Assembly (NCBI GenBank): GCA_049999765.1
Contig: JBNGIQ010009305.1
Coordinates: forward strand, 17,221 to 46,564
DNA from: Phaeoceros laevis
Taxonomy: Eukaryota > Anthocerotophyta > Anthocerotopsida > Notothyladales
Direction: 5' to 3'
DNA length: 29,344 bases
Below are positions 19,801 through 28,197 of this stretch, in pieces (within the stretch, counting starts at the first letter, position 1; every line of letters starts with the position of its first letter). The notes below the pieces were generated by a model that made no database searches, was not told where the DNA came from, and saw nothing but the letters and a program-made list of their open reading frames with translations. The position numbers were made by a program, and so were the translations under genes.

Positions 19801-20412
19801 TTCCTCTTTCACCCCTCTGCAACCGCCTTCACTCCTCTCAGCTGACTCTACAATGGCACTGCAAGCCTTGAGTGCACCGACATACGTTCGGTCGTTGGGA
19901 ACCACACCTTCTCGCTGCATCTGAGCGTACAACTGCAGAGCCTGTTCACCCTGGCCCGTCTGAGAATACCCGAATATCAGGGCTGTCCAAGAAACCACGT
20001 CACGACGAGGCACCTTCTCAAAGGCATCCCTGGCATCCACCAGGCTCCCACACTTTGCATAGGCATCCACCAACATGGTGCCCACGTACAAGTGCGACTC
20101 CAAGCCACTTCTAACCACATCTGCGTGAATTTGCTTGACACTTGCCAGGTCCCGCAACCTACCGCACGCCTTGAGTAGAGCAACCAAGGTGTGAGGGCTT
20201 GGGTCCACTCCGTCCTTTCGCATTTCCCCATAGATTCTGAGAGCCTGTTTACCTTGCCCATTCCTGGTGTTTTTGGATATGAGAGCCGTCCAGGAGTACT
20301 CACTCCGTTGGGGTGCTTTCAAGCCAACAGCCACCCTCCTTTCTAGAGCAGCTGGCACCCACTGTGTAGCTTTCTCTGCTGAGCTGAGTGCAAGCACAGG
20401 CGTCAGAGACAT
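16879..20412 (-). CDS. Long PLS-PPR protein with enlarged L motifs and no deaminase
   Basis: Intronless, 1177 aa from the ATG at 20412-20410. About 27 PPR motifs in P-L-S order, then E1/E2 and a PG-box-like GAWKQPGQSQWTD with HMFVVGDQGHPES. The chain then ends within about 40 residues, with no HxE or CxxC, so the DYW deaminase is absent. Six consecutive L motifs carry an extra segment of about 16 residues of the form AESxERxEGG..VKExCLETVRxIH, making them about 50 aa instead of 35. The PPR code suggests recognition of organelle RNA. A protein of this kind could work with a deaminase supplied by a partner, as known for E-type PPR proteins; that is inference. The first residues may be a transit peptide but are short. 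The gene converges with the ABC transporter, 212 bp apart, which leaves no room for a full missing DYW domain. Confidence 0.9.
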   Translation of the reverse strand: MSLTPVLALSSAEKATQWVPAALERRVAVGLKAPQRSEYSWTALISKNTRNGQGKQALRIYGEMRKDGVDPSPHTLVALLKACGRLRDLASVKQIHADVVRSGLESHLYVGTMLVDAYAKCGSLVDARDAFEKVPRRDVVSWTALIFGYSQTGQGEQALQLYAQMQREGVVPNDRTYVGALKACSAIVESAERSEGGCRGVKEECLEIVRGIHRDVVKGKFESVVYVGTMLVDVYAKCGSLEDARVVFEKMPHRTVVTWNAITLGYAQTGKGDEALQLFDRMQREGVAPDDRTYVGALKACSTMAELARRREGDDVAVKEMFLLAVRSIHAEVVKNKFDSGVVVGNILLDAYAKCGSLDDARCVFEKMAHHDIVSWTAMISAYARMNKGEAALQLYRRMQEEGVAPDGQTYVCALKACSSLAESAERNECGGSTVKERCLETVRSIHAQIFKGGQFASVMFVGTTLVDAYIKCGSLEDARCVFEKMPHRDVVSWNAMMLGYAQADKGEHALQLYAWMQQEGVLLDGRTYASALKACSRVAESVRSGGDDLAVKDRCLETVRAIHTDIVKANFESGLYIGNMLVDTYAKCGSLDHAREVFENIPDRTVASWNAMIFGYAQMDRGEEALALFTRMQTEDVVPDARTYVGALKACSSLAESEEASRSDGIAMKEKCLKTVRAIDADIVNAKFDQDVFVSNILVDVYAKCGSLEDASSVFEKIPQRDVVSWNAIISGYSQMDKGEEALQLYNRMQLENVVPDGRTYVAALRACVSLAELGVEDEGDGTAVKERCLETVRTIHAKVEEGGFKPNFFVETMLVNVYAKCGNLEDARHVFEKMSYRDVISWTAMVLAYAQKDKGEEALQLYTRMQTEGVKPDARTYVGALNACGSVAGLEKGKEIHAQILKAELEILESFVPDSLIHMYGRCGSMVDAQKVFDAMTTRETGAWNALIAGYAHQGESELVFELFHKMKQEGVHPNSTTFLGVLTVCSHVGLVDSGQNYFIAMSRDYGISPSIKHFTCIIDLFGRAGHVDKAMEMLKTMPFQPNSAVWRCMLSACQKWGDVEVGRQAFEHAQRLNHDDAAAYVLMSNIYAAADMREKAKELQAMRLKSGAWKQPGQSQWTDSSGTAHMFVVGDQGHPESQHIFSELAILLMKMRKHVYVPTLAVLDCWGVLVQPSF
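17520..19990 (-). repeat. Seven tandem ~350-bp PPR modules
   Basis: Within the long PPR gene, the P-motif start (VVSW or VVTW) recurs at about 19988, 19633, 19283, 18927, 18579, 18228 and 17875 on the minus strand. This gives a period of 348-357 bp (116-119 aa). Each unit is a P-L-S triad, and six include the enlarged L motif. Lengths vary by whole codons because the insertion varies, for example ESAERSEGGCRG and ESVRSGGDDLA. Confidence 0.85.
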
Positions 20413-21390
20413 CAACCCCAAGCTAGGTACATCAGCCCGACTACTTCATGTGAACTATTCGAGATAGGAGCTGGACTGTCAAAATCGTCTCTCCTGTCCT
20501 GTGTGGATGCTTGCGAAAATCATAATTGAGCCCCGCGTTCTCTAGGAGTGCGCACGCACCAGCCACGTTCACCACGGGCAGCTTCGTCATCCTCTACAGT
20601 CCCAATAAGAGGCTCAAATTGCACGCCGGTGCCCTGGTCACGACCAAGATGACCATGAGAAAATAAAATCAACGTTTCGAAGGGCCTACCTAGTCGATGG
20701 AAAGCAAGCTTCCAGGTTAGGCATGGACAGCGGGGGCTTCTGTACAGTATGCTGACAGCAGCGAGTGGCAGGAAAATTTGCTCCCAGATCGTCCCCGGTG
20801 CAATTCCTCTTGTGCTGTGGAACGCTAGGCTTGCTGCTTTCAAGACACACGTGAATGAGTGGCACAGCGTTGGTCCTGCATTTTGTCGTTGGCCCTGCAT
20901 TTTGTCGTTTGCCCTGTATGACAAAATGCAGAACCAAAGCTCAGTCCCAGTGACAGGACTTTTCCGTTTGTAACCGTGACACACACAATCATGTGGAATA
21001 GAATTGTCGAGGGAAGCAAGATGAGAACCCCTCCGAAGCCAATTCTTACTCCATTTTTGAGGAAAGCAAGCTCTCAACCGCCTTCCTTGGCTGCACCCTC
21101 ACAAGCCGAGACTGTGTGTGGAAGTGTGACAGCATTTCACAGAATTCTGGGGAGCTTGGCTGCCACCAGGGCTGATTCATCACTCCAATCGGACCAAGGT
21201 TACATGAGTCCTCTGCTAACAAATTATCTGATCCATACACACGGGAAAAAACCCAGATATGGTAATCCCGAGCGTAAACGCACCATCATTCATGTGCTCC
21301 AAGTTACACTTTCACCAATTAGGGGAAACCCAAGCCACACTCCTGAAAAGCAACACATCAACCAAAGCACGAAGGAGTCTCTCATGAGAG
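20413..21390. other. Intergenic region with a small direct/inverted repeat
   Basis: No gene is recognised. The left part is upstream of the long PPR gene, the right part is downstream of the chitinase. Two 19-bp direct copies (20872-20890, 20891-20909) carry CTGCATTTTGTCGTT, and the complement ACAAAATGCAG follows at 20921-20931. This could form a short hairpin. The open frames here have no recognisable domain. Confidence 0.4.
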
Positions 21391-22580
21391 TCACCCGCCG
21401 TAGGGCGTCTGGTAGGTGCAGTCCAGATTGGCCCCGGCGCTGACGCCGAGAATTTGCGTGTAGCGCTCGAGGAAGCCGATGCGGTCGAGCTGGAAGGAGT
21501 TGGTGACGCCGCCGGGGTTGTTCCCGGGACCGCATTCCAGCCCGCCGTTGATGATGTTGGTGATGAGGCCGTAGCCGGCGCGCCGCTGCGCCGCGACGTC
21601 GGCGGCGCTGGGCTTGAACTTGCCAACGATCACGTCGTGCGCGGAAGGCTTGGGCGCCTGCGGAGTCATCCAGAACCAGAGCGCCACCTTGAAGGAGATG
21701 ACGGGGTCGGTGGCCACCAACCCGGGATTGCCCAGGCCGTCAAACCCCACGTACTCGCCCGCCGGCCCGTAGTTGTAATTCCTGCATTGAATCCCCTACA
21801 GAAGGTGAGCCAGGTGACCTCCGCCATAGCTCAGGACCTCTTCCCCTCTGGACGAGCAGCAGACAGGAAAGTTCTCAAGGACTGTGAGGGAGGGAGGGAG
21901 GGAGGGAGTGAGTGACTGACCAGGAGAGCTGGATGGGGCCCCGGCCGAAGTACTTCTGGCCCGGTGAGCACGGCCATTGCGTGGCGGTGGCGTCGCAGTA
22001 GTCGAAGTCCTGGTTGATCTCCTCCTTGAAGCAGTAGCCCCAGGCGTAGGGCCCGTCGGGCGCCGTGGGCCACCCGCCCGTGGTCTCGTGGGAGGTTTGC
22101 GCCAGGAATGCCGCCACCTCCAGCTTGCGGGTGGACAGGGAGCCGGTGGCGGCGAACGTGGGGAACGCCTGGGCGGCCTTGATGAGGGCGGTGTAGTTGA
22201 AGAAGTTCCTGGCGGGGCACGCATTGTCGTCCTTGTGCAGGAAGAAGAGGTTGTAGGTGCTCTCGCTCAAGATGGAGCCCAGTTTCGTCGGCTTGGGCTT
22301 GGAGCTTCCTCCCAGCAGCCTCCTCCCTGTCGCAATCGGCCCGGACTCTGCCGCTTCCACCTGGAATCCATCCGTCCCCACAGCCAGCGTAAGATCCTGT
22401 GACCAAACCTGAAATTCATTCAATGACATTCATTCATTCATGGAGGGGCAAGCTTAGATTTACAGGTGCTGAAAATCCCACCTGGAAGGCGAGCGCGCTG
22501 CCGCCATGGCCGCTGCGCTCCCTGCAGGAGAGGCAGCACAGAGTGACGAGCAAGAGGGCGGCGGTCCGCGCTGCTGCCAT
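21391..22580 (-). CDS. Secreted GH19 chitinase, three exons
   Basis: Exons: 22580-22482, 22408-21921, 21781-21391, giving 325 aa with agreeing phases. GH19 enzymes cut chitin in defence against fungi. The start [16 protein letters not shown] is a signal peptide ending near residue 20-28. A basic, proline-rich linker (KPKPTK) follows, then the catalytic domain from about residue 88: [26 protein letters not shown] (general acid Glu141), AWGYCFKEE (second acid at Glu162 or 163), [14 protein letters not shown] and [12 protein letters not shown]. No chitin-binding hevein domain is present, so it is class II-like. Both catalytic acids are present, so activity is likely. Intron 1 is 73 bp, intron 2 is 139 bp and contains a CCCT run at about 21887-21912. 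Exons 2 and 3 are much richer in G and C than neighbouring genes. Secretion to the apoplast or vacuole is inferred. Confidence 0.93.
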
Positions 22581-23639
22581 CTCCAGCACCGGTGATGACG
22601 TCGGTGAGGGAAGACCGCCTGGAGCGGTGAGCAACTCCTTTTGTCGCAAATGCGGGTGAGGGGGCCTTAAGCGGTGCAATGTGGGGGCAGGGCAGGGCAA
22701 GAGCTTCCTCCTTGCTGTCTACCCAGGAAGCCTGCCTGGAGGATTCTTCTACTGTTCGAGGTGGAAGAGAGCTGCAAGGGCTGCTTTTTTTACACATGCC
22801 CTACCAGACGAGGCATGTCTGGATCTGTCCCAACCAATCAACCTCCGGGTATGTCGCCGGCCTTGAGGATTCTGGCCGGTTTGGCTGGGCAAGTCAATCC
22901 AATTCAATACAGTAAAAGGTGTGGCCGCTCTGGCCGCCGGCCTACATGCATGTGTCTAGATATGCTGCTGGCTAGCACAGCAGGAACACGTTCGTCTACC
23001 TCTCCGTTGTCAACGCTGCTACGTTGGCCACAGGCAGCGGTCAAGACTTGTATAAGCGAAAGGCGTCGCCCAAATCCCCAACCTCCTCCTCGGACCTTTT
23101 CTTCTAGCAGCTCGCCGGGAAGCTGCGTATGCTTTTAGGTGTGGACTGTGGAGTCGCTGGAGTGTCATGACTCATCATGACCTGGGCTAACATAAAAAAT
23201 TAACAATTGGTCCTACTGAAACCTAGTATCCCACTCCGGAATTCTTTTTGTAGGCTTACATGCTGACAAAAAACGTACTTTTTAAGTTTTGACCCATTTT
23301 GCTCAAATGCACCTTAGGTCAGGTGAGACTTTTTGTCTCTCTCAATTGTGTTGTCCTTCCTCAAGTCCTTTGCTACAATCGGCCCTGGATAATTGTTATA
23401 ACCACGATAATTGTTATGTCCGCCCCTACCCCCTACTTGGCACCGTGTGCTAAATGTTAAATGTTATTTGACACTAAGGGGTTCACTCCCAAACACTCGA
23501 GTCCAACTCGATAAATGATATATCAAGATTATTAGTCTATATATATTTTTTAATTACCCAAAATTCAAAGTTACACTATTATGGGATGTTCCTCATCCCA
23601 GTGCTGATTCGACTTTAGGGGTGATTAACAATGTGGAGC
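22581..23639. other. Upstream region of the chitinase and start of the repeat region
   Basis: No gene is recognised. The first few hundred bases should hold the chitinase promoter and leader. After about 23160 base composition shifts to AT-rich, marking the edge of a repeat-rich region. ATAATTGTTAT occurs twice at about 23389-23399 and 23408-23418. The open frames here show no known domain. Confidence 0.4.
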
Positions 23640-23775
23640 AGCATTGTTCATATAAAACCCTATACTTGAGGTGTGATGCATTGAGTATTCACACTCTATG
23701 GGTTGGGAGCATTGTTCATACAAAACCCTATACTTGAGGTGTAATGCATTGAGTATTCACACTCTATGGGTTGGG
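23640..23775. repeat. 68-bp tandem duplication
   Basis: Copies at 23640-23707 and 23708-23775 differ at two bases. Each begins AGCATTGTTCATA and ends CTCTATGGGTTGGG. The near-identity indicates a recent duplication. Confidence 0.9.
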
Positions 23776-23916
23776 ACTAGGGCTGGAGTGCTTCTCTCTG
23801 GGAAGCTATTACCATCCATTTTGGTAAGTAGCATATGTCTCAATGACTAGCTTGCTTTCTTTTTTAATTTTTTATCATTAGATTTATGCAATTTACTTGC
23901 TTGGAATGTATGCAAC

Positions 23917-24180
23917 TTGCTTTCTTGGAAAGTATGTAAATGCATAATGTTTGGTATGAGGTTAGGTTGCAATCCTAAGATCATGTGGATTTTTTTAGAA
24001 AAGTCCTCCGATCAGCATGAAGAATCTACTATGGATGTGCTACAAACATTTTTTATGGAGCGCAGTTATGATATCATGGACACTACAAAAAGTTTGCCCT
24101 GAATAGAGAAGGAAATGTTCAAATATGTTGAAAATGACTTGAGGCAGACTTCCATTACTCGGTTCTTTAGACTTGCGTGA
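23917..24180 (+). pseudogene. C-terminal remnant of a pogo/Tigger-type transposase
   Basis: A frame from 23917 reaches a TGA at 24100-24102 and then continues in the same frame to a second TGA near 24178-24180. The last residues are LRQTSITRFFRLA. QTSITRFF fits the PCNA-interacting PIP box (QxxIxxFF), which is found at the C-terminus of pogo/Tigger DDE transposases. The preceding segment (ESTMDVLQTFFMERSYD) resembles the helical tail of such enzymes. No DDE catalytic core is visible upstream, so this is a truncated relic at most. Confidence 0.4.
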
Positions 24181-24261
24181 TATTGTTTTTACTTATAATT
24201 TTTTTATGAATATTTAAATTTTTTATTTAAAATTGAAAAATTTGATATATGTTATCCCTCC

Positions 24262-24310
24262 TTAACCCTTAATGACCCCACAGGACACATATGTCCTGTT
24301 CTGTCCTTGC
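24262..24310 (+). mobile_element. Possible piggyBac-like terminus
   Basis: TTAA at 24262-24265 is followed by CCCTTAATGACC and then GGACACATATGTCC. TTAA targets with CCCTTAA-type ends and an inner near-palindrome are typical of piggyBac elements. No matching opposite end or transposase was found, so this may be chance or a solo end. Confidence 0.25.
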
Positions 24311-24717
24311 CCACGATTCTGGAAATAATTACACATAGAATGTTATTTTTTACTACCAATGGAAAGAGCTAGTTGAGCTCTATCCAATGAGCCTACTTGT
24401 CACGTGTATAGATGTAATATGCGAGGAACAATCTGCAAAGAAGATTGTACGGGACAGCAAGGGTTCCGTTTTCCGTCAGATCATGCCGGGTCTCTTGGTG
24501 GCAGCCCGGCCTTTTTTGATCAAAAGAAACGCACCCAAAACGGGCGATTCGAAGCCTAGGCCCTTAAGGGTACCCCGATTGCTAACAATTATCGAGGGCC
24601 GACTCTACTCCTAGTACTAATACCTCTTCGATGGTCAAAGGCTGCACAAGTGTGTAAAAGCCCTATGAAGGCTACTTAAGATAGTTTTTTTCTGCCTAGA
24701 GGTAGGGTTACACTTAT

Positions 24718-24869
24718 AGATACATGGCCTCATCTTGTCTCTCTAATACCGTACTTACAGCTCGCGGGGATGTAAAAAATGCGGGTTACCCTTAGGTTAT
24801 TAGATACATGGCCTCATCTTGTCTCTCAAATATCGTACTTACATCTCGCCGAGGATTGTTAAAAATGCC
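24718..24869. repeat. Two ~66-bp direct copies, 84 bp apart
   Basis: Copies at about 24718-24782 and 24802-24869 both start AGATACATGGCCTCATCTTG and end with a run of A before TGC. Several substitutions separate them. No coding content is seen. Confidence 0.8.
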
Positions 24870-24953
24870 TTCCAAGGTCCTTGACTCCTTGCAGGCTTAT
24901 AATAGGGGTTGGCAAAACAAGTATAGCAACGTTATTGGTCTGACTTGCTGTCA

Positions 24954-25089
24954 GGGGTGGTTCCATGTGGTGACCCGGTAACTGGCCGGGGTGGTTCCAT
25001 ATGATGACCCGGTAATTGGCCGGGGTGGTTCCATGTGGTGACCCCGTAACTAGCCGGGGTGGTTCCATGTGGTGTCCTCGTAACTAGCC
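24954..25089. repeat. 34-bp minisatellite, four units
   Basis: Units begin GGGGTGG (GGGTGG context) at 24954, 24988, 25022 and 25056, each exactly 34 bp. The unit contains GGTTCCATGTGGTGACCC and GTAACTGGCC with few changes. No protein is plausible here. Confidence 0.92.
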
Positions 25090-25115
25090 TGGGTCGCGTA
25101 ACTCTTAGGAAGTGG

Positions 25116-25456
25116 GGTACTTGGAGTGGTAGGTAGGTGAATACCAGTGTTCCCATTCATGCTACTTCCTAGTACTCGTACTTACGGTGAGAACTTGAAA
25201 AACTTTGAGAAACATAAATTGATCCATTTTCTAAGAACAATGAACTAAAGAGATTACGCATCTTTGCCTTAGCCTATATTTAAACCTTAAAAAAGGAGAG
25301 CTTTTAAGGGGTACTCACAGTGGTAAGAATACTAGTGGTAGGTAGATGAATACCACTGTTCCCATTCATGCTACTTCTTAGTACTCGTACTTAGTATGAG
25401 AACTTGAGAAACTTTGAACAATAAACTAAAGAGATCACGCATCTTTGCCTTAGCCT
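25116..25456. repeat. Direct duplication of a ~150-bp segment
   Basis: Segments at about 25116-25275 and 25310-25456 share a long series of blocks: GGTGAATACCA or GATGAATACCA, TTCCCATTCATGCTACTT, AGTACTCGTACTTA, GAGAACTTGA and GCATCTTTGCCTTAGCCT. The second copy lacks about 14 bp. They probably come from a repeated non-coding element. Confidence 0.8.
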
Positions 25457-26421
25457 CCTTGGGTTCCAACAATTTAGTGGAATTCATTCATTGAATATCA
25501 TACAATGCTGATAGAGTTGCCAATTACTATGCTTGAATGTACCTAAATTGGAGCAGTCCGCTAACTAAATTCTCTTGGTATACACTCTATGGAGTAGTGG
25601 ACAAGAAGTCCATAAACAAGTAATAACCTATATGAAAAATGCTAGCACGATGTGTGACTATACGTAAAGCAATATTTTGTTGTGCCCATCCCTTTAAATT
25701 GGGTGGTTTGAATGCGACAATTCTAGGAATTATGTTCTGACAAGCATTTATATATACGGGAAGTTGGAAATGAAGAGTTTATGGCGTATGAATTGGAGTA
25801 GTTGAAATGAAGGGTCTATTTTAGTTAGTTACTTGGCAAACAACCACAAGGTAGTTACCTTCCTCTAGGAAAGGAAGAGACAAGTAGTTGGGCTAAAACT
25901 GTATTTAAGAGAGGATTCACTTGTTGAATGTAGACTTAACGTGGAGCAAGCCCTTGTCCCGCTTTCCTTGAGTTCCGCGTTATTTGTTAGATCCTAGCTT
26001 CTCTTCTGATGCCTCTGAGGGTGAGGCTTTTTGAGCACGGTGCTCTTTCCTTGCATACTGATAGGTTTGTGCACATATTTTATTGTTGAATTGGATTGAC
26101 TCTTACTCATTGTATTCATAGAGGGAAGGGGAGTTTTGGTGCGTTGGTTCACATCTAGGGAATCTTACAATCCAATCTTTTGGGGTTGTGGGATTTGAAG
26201 GTACAAGTACCTTTCAGTGTTAAGCATCTCCTTCTAGTGTTGCATTAATTATTAGCTTAAAATAGTCCTCTCAGTTCACTCATCTCTTGGCTTAAGTCCT
26301 ACATTTTATAGTTTAATCTTTGGTGGCATCCATCTTTTTATACTAGCTTCACTCCCTGATTTCATGACTCACGCATGTATGTAACATCAATTGCTCCCCA
26401 TTTTCTCACATCCATAAACCC
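25457..26421. other. AT-rich intergenic stretch
   Basis: No open frame, RNA gene or clear element is recognised. A short hairpin AAGGTAC-AA-GTACCTT lies at about 26197-26212. Confidence 0.4.
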
Positions 26422-27530
26422 ATGGATAGTGAAGTGTTACTGTTGACGGATGAGCAATTTATAGGACATCACTATAAGTATACCGTGATATTTGCTAGCC
26501 CAGACATCTAGAACATTAAAGACACCGTTAAGCAGGGTGGGAGTTTCCGCACTAAGTACAATGTCATGCCCTCTTGGGAAAAGGAAAAAGAAGGATTCTC
26601 AACACTTTGTCGGTAACCGTTGGAGATGGGAGATGTTCAATATAGCGAAAGCACTATGTCTACGATAGTGGCCCAGTGGGGCTGCATCCTCCCCTCCCCG
26701 CCGGGACCCGCCTCCTCCCCACCCCTACGCAGGCGCAGAATGCCGTGCAGCCACCTGGCCCTCACCCTGGCCCGACATTGGGAGGAGGAGAAGGAGGCCC
26801 CTTCCAGCCATATGCCTCAACTCCGCCACCTCCGCCACCTGCCCCACCAGCAGGTGGTGGATCCCGGCCTCCCAGCGACTGGGGTGGGGAGTGGGATCCA
26901 CGGTGGAGCAGAAGTTGCGAGAGGTGGAATGCTGCTGGGCACAAGTCTACGAGGCGCAGGCTCAAGGATGACATCTTCAGCAACTTTAACGACAACATGA
27001 GCATGGCACATGCTAATGCTTTGTATACCAAGGTAACACTCGGAACTTTGCGTACGTATCACAACGAGTGGTTGGCGGCTGCACCAAAGATCTATACTGG
27101 ATCTCGCTACCAATCAATCAGCCGGTGAGAAATAATATAGATGTAGTTATCGGCGCTTGCAAGGACTTAAATGAAGAACTAAAGTATATAGGCAAGTCGT
27201 ATATTTCTTGAGCCAACAAGATCCCCGTCAAGCTGTTTCAGTTTGTTGTCAAAGAGTCCACAAATTATAAAGAGGTGGAAGTGGTCTTCACCTCGAAGTA
27301 CCTTGAAGACCGCTTCTTCTGCTATGTGTGGAACAAGGAGAGGGAACTATTGAAGGGGTTTCTCAAGTCATCTGCCGGGATGGCTATCTATGCGTCATTG
27401 AGAGGGTCGATGTTCGAAAACATTGGAGTTGGTGTCATGTAGAACTGTCATCTTCGTGCGGAGTGCCTCCTTGATGTAGGGGAGGATGGCAAGTATGTTG
27501 CCATTCATAAAAATCTTATATTATAAAAAT
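26422..27530 (+). pseudogene. Broken Crinkler/RHS-like (CR) gene with an internal insertion
   Basis: The first part, from the ATG at 26422, reads VIFASPDI before a TAG and then KYNVMPSWEKEKE. This matches the 'SSP...YMPxW' sensor segment of CR-type NTPases. After a roughly 450-bp GC-rich interruption (about 26670-27125), a second part in frame reads IDVVIGACKDLNEELK, then TGA, KIPVKLFQFVV, VVFTSKYLEDRFF, LKGFLKSSAG and SLRGSMFENIG, then TAG. These match the downstream CR segments (INxAIxxCDL, LRGxLFExxAH) in order. CR proteins are widespread in eukaryotes and related to transposon-encoded proteins and effectors. At least three stop codons, the insertion and absence of an upstream Walker A make this a dead copy. 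Similarity was judged by eye. Confidence 0.55.
26670..27125 (+). mobile_element. GC-rich, proline-rich insertion inside the CR relic
   Basis: The base composition changes sharply to GC-rich at about 26680-26960 within AT-rich surroundings. One frame encodes a PPPPPPAPPAGGG tract followed by WDPRWS and RRRLKDDIFSNFNDN, then LYTKVTLGTLRTYHNEW. It lies between two CR segments normally only about 20 residues apart, which points to insertion. The LRTYHNEW end vaguely resembles the N-terminal helical domain of tyrosine recombinases, but this is weak. Origin unknown. Confidence 0.4.
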
Positions 27531-27877
27531 TCAATGGGAGACTTTGTGTGTGTAACCATGCTCTCTCTATGTGTTGTAAGAGCGATGTGTTTGTGCGTTT
27601 GTCCATGACATGCTCTCATCTTCCGTGCGTGCAAGAGGGAGCGCGAATGGCACCTCTGGGAGTTGAATCCCGAAGTGGGAAGAACCCAACCACATGGCCT
27701 AGTCCATTACATGGGAATTAATGGTTTAAATTGTTTATATCTCTAACTTGGGATGGGTGGAGGGACGGGTGATTGCCGTCGACGGGCTCTACATTAGTCC
27801 ACACAATTTAAACCATTTAAACACTCTCTCTCTCCTTGGTGTAGAGAGAGTGTCCTATTTTTTTATAATATAAGATA
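27513..27877. mobile_element. MITE-like element with inverted ends
   Basis: ATCTTATATTATAAAAA near 27513-27529 is the complement of TTTTTATAATATAAGAT near 27860-27876. An inner perfect 14-bp inverted repeat lies at 27721-27734 and 27803-27816. CTCTCTCTATG and a CTCTCTCTCTCC run lie inside each end. The left end coincides with the last codons of the CR relic, so the element probably inserted there. Target duplication was not resolved. Confidence 0.5.
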
Positions 27878-27905
27878 TATATGTATAGTTAGTGACATGG
27901 ACACA

Positions 27906-28017
27906 AAAATTTCATGGCGATCGCTCCATGAAATTTCATTGCCATCGCTCCAAAATTTCATCGCCATTGCTCAATTACATCGTCATCACTCCAAAAATTT
28001 CATCGCCATCGCTCCAC
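27906..28017. repeat. Imperfect tandem repeat of ~23 bp, five units
   Basis: Units of the type ATTTCATCGCCATCGCTCCA recur five times with small changes and length variation between about 27906 and 28017. They lie about 180 bp upstream of the second PDF-PPR gene. No coding or CRISPR character is evident. Confidence 0.75.
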
Positions 28018-28197
28018 TATATACATAGTGCATATCAAATTACCAGGCAGGCTTTTCCGACAGATGTCCCTGCTGCTGGTGCTTCCCTGTGAGTTCAAAC
28101 CGCAGGCCACCGTGGCTTGTGGCTGCGCTTAACTTGGATAACATTTCCCAGTCCGAGGGCTGCCATAGCCAAGTGCTCCAATTTTTGAGAGGTAGCA

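Noticed and set aside
20520-21077. A 185-aa minus-strand open frame upstream of the long PPR gene
   Set aside because: No recognisable domain, no start context support, and it includes the small repeat at 20872-20931.
24954-25089. CRISPR array
   Set aside because: The 34-bp units are directly adjacent with no unique spacers, and the genome is eukaryotic.
26620-27031. Proline- and glycine-rich open frames as a gene
   Set aside because: The stretch is GC-rich and open in several frames on both strands, so long frames occur by composition; it is better seen as an insertion.
27640-27700. tRNA-like GTTGAATCCC segment
   Set aside because: No acceptor or anticodon stem could be matched around it.
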